Assembly: GCF_019175385.1 (NCBI RefSeq) | Contig: NC_083339.1 | Span: 31,897,637 to 31,961,636 of the forward strand | Reading direction: 5' to 3' | From: Lycium barbarum | Lineage: Eukaryota > Streptophyta > Magnoliopsida > Solanales > Solanaceae | Length of the DNA: 64,000 nucleotides | In this document: positions 56,723 to 64,000 of the stretch, piece by piece | How positions within the stretch are numbered: position 1 is the stretch's first letter | How the letters are laid out: every line of letters starts with the position of its first letter | Position numbers and translations under genes: made by a program | Notes under the pieces: generated by a model | What the model saw: only the letters and a program-made list of their open reading frames with translations | The model's database searches: none | Told to the model about the DNA's origin: nothing

Positions 56723-57164
56723 TACCTTTCCACATTCGTTTGAGTGCAGATTGTGATCCAGAGACTGCTAGTCGACCTCATATTTAGCTTGAGGCCATTT
56801 GCTGACAGATTAAGGGTGAGCTTCTATCCAGGCTAGGCCGCCCGAAGATCTTTCTTTCTTTAATGGCTATTTCCATCCAGACATTTATGTTTATTTATTT
56901 CTGACAGTACGGATTCCTTAGACATGTTTTTGATGAGAGTCCTTGTACGGTGACTTTTGAATTTTGTGGTTGTAATAGTTAGGACTTCTGCATTTACATT
57001 ATTGTTTTATGGCATGACTACTTTTGATTAATCTTGCATTTCGTTATTGTGAACTGAATGAATAAGTTAAGTAAAAATGGACTAGAATGAGTCGATGGTT
57101 AAGCGTATTGGTTAGCCCACTAGGATTAGTGTAGGTGCTAGTCATGGCGGGTTGGGTCGTGACA
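56723..57164 (+). mobile_element. LTR G, right fragment
   Basis: It continues 18907-18945 after removal of B and ends GGGTTGGGTCGTGACA. No primer site follows, so it is a solo LTR or a fragment. Its wording resembles H (AGGGTGAGC ... GCCCGAAGA), so the two are related. Confidence 0.7.
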
Positions 57165-57477
57165 AGGGTGAGCATGAGGACGTTCGCTGCCCGAAGACTC
57201 TTCTTACTATTTATGTCTTATTCCCATTTCGAGACATCTTTTGAGATCTTATGTATTATTCAGACTTGTAGTATTGGTAGATGCTCTTGTATGACCAGAC
57301 TAGATACTGGGGTTGGATTCTCATTACTTCCACATTTCTTTATATTATTATCATGAGACGTACGTTATTTTTATCTTTTTCCGCTTTATTTATGTTTTAT
57401 GATTGTTGGTATAAGGGTTCGCCTACCGAGGTGGGAAAGGTAGGTGCCGCATGACTTAGTGAAAATGGGTCGTGACA
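57165..57477 (+). mobile_element. LTR H, 3' tail
   Basis: It begins AGGGTGAGCATGAGG and ends AATGGGTCGTGACA. It matches the G family from the same internal point, consistent with G having inserted into H. There is no primer site after it. Confidence 0.6.
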
Positions 57478-58539
57478 CTATCAACCAGCAAACACTCAAA
57501 TCCACTCAATCCTCTAAATTAATCATCCATCTAAGCCAAACAAACCACAAAACAATATCAATATTTCTCCTCAAATCTAAGTGAACAATCAGTAACTCCT
57601 CGAGTCATTAACTCATCGCATTCTCCCATAATTGAAGTCATTTCTATTAGTCGATAACTAGCTCCTCAGAAGTCTACAACCCAGTCAAATTTACCGATCA
57701 ATGATGTGCCCATAGCATTCACTTAATAATAGAGTAGTCCTTTAACATCAACGAGCTTATATCATGAATAACTTTTAGTACCATATCCCCGAGATATCCC
57801 GTGAACCTGTAAGTATGACTGTTACCAAACCATGCCTAATTATTTCCACAAGATTCAATACTCCATAATAGCCATAGCTCAGACGACCGCTTCCATCGGT
57901 ACCATTCTGTCATACCGAACCCTCTTTACCTTTCACAACCGAACACGAAATTCGCCCTCGTATCAATTGTAACCTTGTCCTGACAACTATGTCAGATACC
58001 AATTTTCCTTTCCCAATCTCATGAAAAGTACTCATATCCAAGATATTCTATGAAGTCTCACTTCGCTACATGCTTTCCACAAAAGTCTTCCTTTATGTCA
58101 TTATTGTCAACTCTTTTTCTTTATTACGCGCGATCACAATACATTTGCCCAAATTCGATGGTCATTACCGAACTTAAACTTGTTCTCACATACCAGAGTC
58201 CAATACTCTGCCGCTACTGAATCGTCAACCGGCCATTGGTACACCAGTGTCACGCACACCATCATAAAGTCTTGACGAAGCTAAAGTTTTTCCCAGACCG
58301 AACATATCATCAAGCAACCCATTATTATTAAGCCATCAATGCACTTTGTCACTTCCGAGTACCCAACACTGAAGCATAGAGATCATGTAACCCTCTGAAC
58401 TATCTTTCCTATTTCTCACGAACCCCCACAGTAAACGAGTCTAATCACGACTCCACACAATCGAATCCTTGGGCCATAACTAGAGACTGAACTTGATCAC
58501 GTGTCCGAATCAAATTAACACATCTTGTGCCATACTACA
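57478..58539. other. Unclassified non-coding sequence
   Basis: About 1.06 kb, pyrimidine-rich on the + strand, with no ORF of note or retrotransposon motif. Its composition resembles the B interior. The last 100 bp (CCTTGGGCCATAACTAG) vaguely resemble a decayed LTR end. Confidence 0.5.
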
Positions 58540-61503
58540 TGTTATATCCCGCATTTTGTGCATTTGGAAAATTTGGAATAATCTTGCTTTGAAGGAAATG
58601 AGGGCTATATTTTATTTTATTTCATATATGTGTGTTGTTCATGAAAAATATTGTTGCGGAAATACGGAGGAAGGCCAAGGGCAAAAATTGGAATTTTAGA
58701 AATTAATTCAGTGAATTACAAAAATAAGATATTAATGAATTGGGCTTAAAAAAAATAATAAGAGAGATTGAGGCCCAAGTGTATAGGGGTGGCCGGCCAT
58801 GTGCCTTAGCCCAAGCCCATTTAATTGGTCATGTGATCAATTAATATAAGGGGGTAATTATATATACATGTTTCTATCCATAGAAGTTTCAAGAAATTAA
58901 AACAAAAAGAGAGAGTGAGAACTTAAGGGGCCATTCGGCCGAACCCCCTAAAGAAAGAAAAAAAACAATTCCTAGCCTTTAACTTTGATCCTAAAATCTT
59001 GTTCTTCTTGAATTCTTAGTAAGTTCAAGACGCTCTTCGATGTGGTATAATTAGTTAAGCGAGAGGACTACGTTTGTGGCAAGTTGGAAATTGAAGAAAA
59101 AGGTAAGAATTTTATTCTCTTATGTTATGGAAGATGTATGTATGTTAAAATGATTAGAATTGCATGAAAATCATGAAATTGGTGTGAGTGTGTGCATGGC
59201 CGTGTGGTGTGTGTGAGGCCGTGTGGTGTGGGGGTGAAGGGGAGATGAATTAGATTTTATTTGGCTTGCTAATTGTGTCATAGTGGCGTTTACGATGTAA
59301 ATAAAGGCTTAAACGATTCGAGTCGGCATTGAAATTGGTTATCGGTTGTTATGGGAAATTATGTGATTTTGGTATAGTTTTTATGTAATTATGGAAGAAG
59401 AATCCTAGAATGTGAATTAATATTGTCGTTATTAAATTTGGAAGAAGACAATGCGACTTGGTAGTTCCGTTGCATTTGTAGAGGTTTCGGATGGAATATG
59501 GAGTTAGCGGGATTTTTTGAATCCCTGAGTATTGCTTGAAATGCTATTGAATTATGTTTGAATAATCTTGAATTAGTTAATAAATATGAAAATGTTGATA
59601 TTAGCTTGATATTGTGAAGTTGGAATGGAAGTTGTCGCCTTATGTAGAAAGGAAGAATAATTGTGTTAGAATGTGTTTTATTGTGGTTGTTGATGTTGTT
59701 GGCATTGTTGTGGGTGTTGATTGTTGATATTATGGCCGAGTAAGTCTCGGGGATGTTGAATTTATAGAGGAAATGATGCCGAAATTTCGGCAGACAAATA
59801 GGGATTTAAGTTTGAATTCTTAAAGCTTGAAACTCATATTTGGTAACCATGACCAATTGTAGATTTTGGAGGAAACGGGAGTTGAGTTCGGACGAGCGTA
59901 AAACGCGAATAAGGTATGTAAAGCCCTACCATTCCTTCTTTTGGCATGTCTTAGATGTACTAGGTTTGAATTTGAGCTTTGGGGAATACTCTGTTCATAG
60001 AAATCCGAGTTTACTTTTAGTACTATTTCATTCAATGAAATTGAATTAGAATCTTATGTTTGTTGGAAAGAAATGCTCAAGCGCTCGTAACTTTCACATA
60101 CGTAACCGAATCGCCTCGAAACTTTCATGGATGACTCCATAGAGTCTAATATTTGTAAATTTCGTACGCCCCCTCGACTTTACCCGAGGTGGGCCCACTA
60201 GTACCGAGACTTTCTTTGTTCGTCTTATTTAACCTATTTTTGTATGACACCAAAAGGGAACTTTTGCTTATGAATTTAAGGCTCCGTTTGATTTGCTCCA
60301 TAAGTTATTTTAAAGCTCCCTAATATGATTGATACTAAAATTTTCAGGAAATGACCTATGAGGTATTTTTCGAAAGTTTTGTAAACTTAAAGGCTCACAT
60401 CTTTTGTATACTAATTCTGACAGACTCGATACCTACTTTGGGCTTTCTGGCATCAATACATTTATATGTATTTATTTGTCGACCCTTGGAATTTAATTGT
60501 GTATATGCATATGGTTTCCGCACTACTCTGCTCCTGCCTACCATTATGATATCGTTCGCCGGTTCCCAGGCCGATTTTGTGATCGTGCGTATTATGACAT
60601 ATTCGGCAGTATGATGTGTTACGGTTCCCGAGATCTCGCCATAGGGCCGGGTACCATTTGTGGAGTTATGCTGTGATATGGCTTATGATATGTTGTGATG
60701 ATATGTTATGTTCGGGGTTCGTATGGAGATTTGAAACCTTCTGGAGTATGCTGTGTTGTGGCACCAGCGTCGGAGTGGTAACCACGTTCCTGAGCCTTAT
60801 GCATGATTTTTATTTGCATTATATGTATACATATGTTTTCAGCACAGGTTATGGTATACTGATTCGGTATTCTCTTTTTGTATCTTTCCCTTCAGTGGTG
60901 ATTTGAATTTCTGTACTCTATGCTTTACATACTCAGTACATCTTTCGTACTGACCCCCTTTCTTCGGGGGCTGCGTTTCATGCCCGCAGGTGCAGAGGTT
61001 CGTGTTTCGCCAGAGTAGGACACACATTCTGCTACTACAGAGTGCTCCTTTTGATTCAGAGCCCATCTTTTGGTACATATCTTCTGTCATGTATATGTTT
61101 CTGTATATTCGACTATTTGGGGTACGGCGGGGCCCTGTCCCGTCATATGTTTCCGGTATGGTTTGTGGAGGCCTGTAGTCATATATGTGGGTCGTGGGTC
61201 CTATGTGTGTTCGCTTTGTTTATGATCTGCGTCTTAATGCGGTCCTGTCTGTTATGGTGGCCATGGTGGCCCATATATTTATATATGTGCATACATTCGG
61301 CGATGTGTATTCCGCCGCCCCTTTTGGCTTTGATATGATATCTTTGCACGCGCGACCGCTTAAGATAATATTTGATCTCAGATCCGTTTAAATTGATTAA
61401 TATGAAATCTGAGTTAAATAAGAATATGACGAGTTAGTATGTAAGTCCGTTTGGGGTGTCCAAATAGGGCACCAGTCGCGGCCCACGGAGCTGGGTCGTG
61501 ACA
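58540..61503 (+). mobile_element. F 5' LTR
   Basis: It is 2,964 bp, from TGTTATATCCCGC to GGAGCTGGGTCGTGACA. It contains a GGCCGGCC motif (58793), TATA-like TTATATATACATG (about 58858) and a donor-like AG/GTAAGAATTTT at 59102/59103. An AGGTATGTAAAGCC lies near 59912, the hairpin module at 60933-60970, and a GC hairpin with one G-U pair at 61126-61144. Confidence 0.93.
60933..60998 (+). other. LTR hairpin module in F
   Basis: TCAGTAC-N7-GTACTGA and C5-N7-G5, then CCCGCAGGTGCAGA. Confidence 0.8.
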
Positions 61504-61507
61504 AAGG

Positions 61508-61519
61508 TGGTATCAGAGC
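61508..61519 (+). promoter_or_regulatory. F primer-binding site
   Basis: TGGTATCAGAGC, 4 nt after the LTR end; it matches initiator tRNA-Met. Confidence 0.94.
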
Positions 61520-61707
61520 GGTTTGTCCTCGGAATGTCTACAGGCCGTGTCTCGTAGAGTCTTGTTTATCGGTGTGTTGTGCACCACATCTATAAACAGG
61601 AGGCTACATGACATTTAGGGTGTTACCTTTCTTTGAATCTTAGATCGTGCGATAGAGCTGTGCTATTAGGATGATTCTTTTCTGATCGGTTGTTGTGTTT
61701 TTCAGTG

Positions 61708-62647
61708 ATGCCTCCGAAGAAGGCGAAGGTTACCCAGAAGGGCAAGGGGATGGTAGGAGAGACTAGTCAGACGCAGAGGGTTACTCGGGCTCGTGCTCAT
61801 ACTATGCCCGATGTTGTGCCGCAGTCAGAGGGTTCAGCTACACCACTACCGGCGGAGCCTGGAGCTGGTCCATCATTAGCTCCAGAGGCTCCAGCGCCTG
61901 AGCCCCCAGCTCCTCAGTCGGGGGCGGAGGATAGGGCCATGAGGGCGGCCGTACAGTTGCTGACGACGTTGGTGGCAGGACAGGCTCGCAGACATGGGCT
62001 GAGAGGTGATGATGATGACAGGCGTGATAGCCTGAGGGTCCGTGATTTTCTGACATGTAATCCCCCAGAGTTTTTTGGGGTCTAAGCCCGAAGCGGACCC
62101 CTAGGACTTTATTCGGCTGATGCAGCGCTCATTGAGATTGGTTAGGGCTCCATAGACAGAGTCAGTCGAGTTGGCCTCACACAGATTACGGGATGTCGCG
62201 ATTAATTGGTACGAGTCTTGGGAGCTGTCCAGAGGTGAGGGTGCTCCCCCAGCTGTGTGGGACGAGTTCGTAGCCGCCTTTCTCAGCCACTTTTTGCCCC
62301 CAGAGTTGCGGCGGGCCAGAGTTGATAGATTTTTGCAGCTGCGGCAAATAGGTCGGAGTGTTCGCGAGTACAGATTGGAGTTTGATTCTCTGGCTAGATA
62401 TGCACCGGCCATAGTAGCTGAGATGCCTGATCAGGTGCACCGGTATGTGATAGGGCTGGATCGCTACTTGATTGACAGTTGTATGGCGGTGGCATCGCAG
62501 ACAGGTATGGATATCGCCCGATTACAGGCCTACGCGCAGGGTATGGAGGACCGGCACAGAGCGGATCGATTGGGCAGAGATCGTGATAAGAGGCCGCCCA
62601 AGTGGGCTAGATCAGCAGGGTATTCTAGAGATTTCCGAGGCGGATAG
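61708..62647 (+). pseudogene. F gag
   Basis: I chose the ATG at 61708 (MPPKKAKVTQKGK), because the same basic start opens the other gags here; the frame itself opens 18 bp earlier without ATG. The P/A-rich N-terminus and RDFLTCNPPEFF lead into an extra base in a T6G4 run near 62075. After that the capsid continues in another frame with TAG codons at about 62100 and 62154. It is then open through PPAVWDEFVAAFLSHFLPPEL to a TAG at 62645-62647. At least four disabling lesions are visible. Confidence 0.9.
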
Positions 62648-63772
62648 CCTCAGTCACAGCAGTCAGGCAGATATCCTCCTCCGTCAGGCCGGGGTACACA
62701 GTCCACCGGTAGACGATTTGATGGTGCAGGACCGTCTGGGGCCGGCCAGAGTTTCAGAGCACCAGGTTGCAGATGACCAGAGGTTCCAGCCAGTCCAGAC
62801 CACCCAGGCCCCGTTGTTCTTATTGTGGGATATCGTACCCGGGGGAGTGCTACCGAGCCACAGGAGCCTGTTTTTCTTGCGGCCGTCAGGGTCATGTTAT
62901 GCGTGATTATCCGTTGGCGAGTGGTTCTGGTGGTACAGTTCAGCCGACGGGATCAGCCGCTGGTTCATCTTCCACTCCTCCAGCTGTGCGCCCTGCGGGG
63001 CGAGGTATGCCGGCATCGGCGGGCCGCGGTCGAGGCCGTGGCGGTGTCTCAGATTCTTGCGGTCCTTTGAACCGCATATATGCATTGGCTAGCCGCCAGG
63101 ACCAGGAGGCGTCGCCAAATGTTGTTACAGGTACACTACTGGTTTTCTCCCGATCTGTATATGCATTGATTGATCCTGGCTCTACTTTATCATATATCTC
63201 CCCGCTCGTTGCTAGTAAAATTGGAATAATACCCAAGCCTATAGAACCATTCGAAGTGGCTACACCGGTTAGGGACTTTATTATAGCGCGGCAGGTATAT
63301 AAGGATTGTTCTGTGATTATATATGATCGTTACACTAAAGCTGATTTGGTAGAATTAGATATACTGGAATTTGATGTTATTATGGGCATGGACTGGTTAG
63401 CTTCCTGTTATGCTAATGTTGACTGCCAGAAAAAGGTAGTTCGTTTCCAGTTTCCAGGGGAACCAGTTACAGAGTTGTCAGGGAGTACAGCATCGCCAAG
63501 GGGTAAGTTTATTTCATACCTCAAGGCTAAGAAGATGATTCAGAAAGGCTATATCTATCATTTGGTCCGTGTGCACGATACTAAGGCCGAGACACCTACT
63601 CTCCAGTCGGTTCCAGTTGTCAATGAATTTCTAGATGTATTCCCAGATGAGCTTCCAGGTCTTCCGCCCGAACGGGAGATAGATTTCACGATAGATTTGT
63701 TACCAGATACGCAGCCCATATCCATTCCTCCATACAGAATGGCACCGACAGAACTAAAAGAATTGAAGGACC
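62648..63772 (+). pseudogene. F gag C-terminus, protease and RT linker
   Basis: From 62767 the frame is open. The zinc knuckle reads [14 protein letters not shown]: the last cysteine of CX2CX4HX4C has become tyrosine (about 62908), and in the first cluster the usual H is also replaced (CGISYPGEC). The protease signature [11 protein letters not shown] (about 63155) and GMDWL (about 63387) are intact. The linker into RT is present up to ELKELKD. Near 63772 the sequence departs from all relatives, and the frame runs 16 more codons into unrelated DNA. Confidence 0.88.
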
Positions 63773-64000
63773 ATATGCGTTCTTGTAGTCGATTAACTAA
63801 TGTTAGTCCAATTCTCTCGTGAAGGTAACGACGTGACCTTGAAGGAAGACAAGTGAGCGATATCTTAGCTAAACGACCAAGGTATGTGAGGCTAGTCCAT
63901 CTTTCTAATGGCATGAATCTTTTAACTTAAATTCCTATTCCTTTCACAAGTTCTTGCATTCTAAGAAGTTAAAAGCTTATACCCATGAATGACTATATGA
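63773..64000 (+). other. LTR-like fragment after F breakpoint
   Basis: It contains AGGTATGTGAGGC ... CTTTCTAATGGCATG near 63880-63914, the mid-LTR motif seen at 6964, 39015 and 59912. It is probably part of a + strand LTR that continues beyond the window. Confidence 0.5.

Larger units (their letters stand above)
58540..63772 (+). mobile_element. Ty3/gypsy chromovirus F, 5' half
   Basis: It has a complete 5' LTR, primer site, gag, protease and the first part of the RT linker, then breaks off near 63772. The flank before it is CTACA (58535-58539), but the other end is lost. LTR and protein sequence are closest to D and C. Confidence 0.92.

Noticed and set aside
57135..57356. 73-codon ORF across the G/H boundary
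   Set aside because: It spans the LTR end of G and the tail of H, so it cannot be an ancestral gene.

Overview
This window is nuclear DNA of a flowering plant and consists almost entirely of retrotransposons nested inside one another. I found no host protein gene, no rRNA or tRNA gene, no CRISPR array and nothing prokaryotic. Nearly all coding remnants are Ty3/gypsy chromovirus gag-pol of the Tekay/Del type: polyproteins with a chromodomain-like C-terminus, long LTRs of 2.4-3.5 kb, and a primer-binding site matching initiator tRNA-Met. A plant L1-type LINE with a C-terminal RNase H and an Athila-like gag/protease remnant are also present. The LTR types look Solanaceae-like to me, but that is a low-confidence inference.

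Layout, left to right. (1) 1-10779, + strand: chromovirus A1, cut by the window edge, with solo LTR S1 (1595-3996) in its pol and solo LTR S2 (7399-9888) in its 3' LTR. (2) 10780-13274: LINE 3' part, holding the longest uninterrupted coding frame outside element C; A1 sits inside it. (3) 13275-14932: Athila-like gag/protease remnant that hosts the LINE. (4) 14933-18906, - strand: chromovirus A2, 5' part only, joined abruptly to the Athila. (5) 18907-57164: a fragmentary LTR (G) split by a 37.8 kb stack. The stack's base is element B (18946-56717, - strand, target-site duplication GATAC). B has two LTRs and a roughly 4.5 kb interior without recognisable genes, like a LARD. Inside B's 3' LTR sits element T (19035-30940, - strand), which has gag but no pol and carries solo LTR S3 (20272-23765). 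Inside B's interior sits solo LTR D (37606-53893, + strand), which hosts chromovirus C (39878-50150, + strand) and solo LTR E (50199-53289, - strand). (6) 57165-57477: tail of LTR H. (7) 57478-58539: unclassified. (8) 58540-63772: chromovirus F, 5' half only. (9) 63773-64000: unclassified LTR-like sequence.

Target-site duplications of 5 bp support eight of the insertions, so most boundaries are exact. By-eye LTR divergence falls in the order the nesting predicts: B most diverged, T intermediate, C least. No element has a complete open gag-pol; every coding region carries stops, frameshifts or truncations. The most interesting signals lie in the LTRs rather than in genes. Thirteen LTR copies from several families carry an ordered module of short RNA-like hairpins with compensatory changes, followed by an acceptor-like CCGCAG/GT. 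Most also have AG/GTAAGA and AG/GTATGT donor-like sites further upstream. A conserved palindrome precedes every polypurine tract seen, including that of the gene-less element B.
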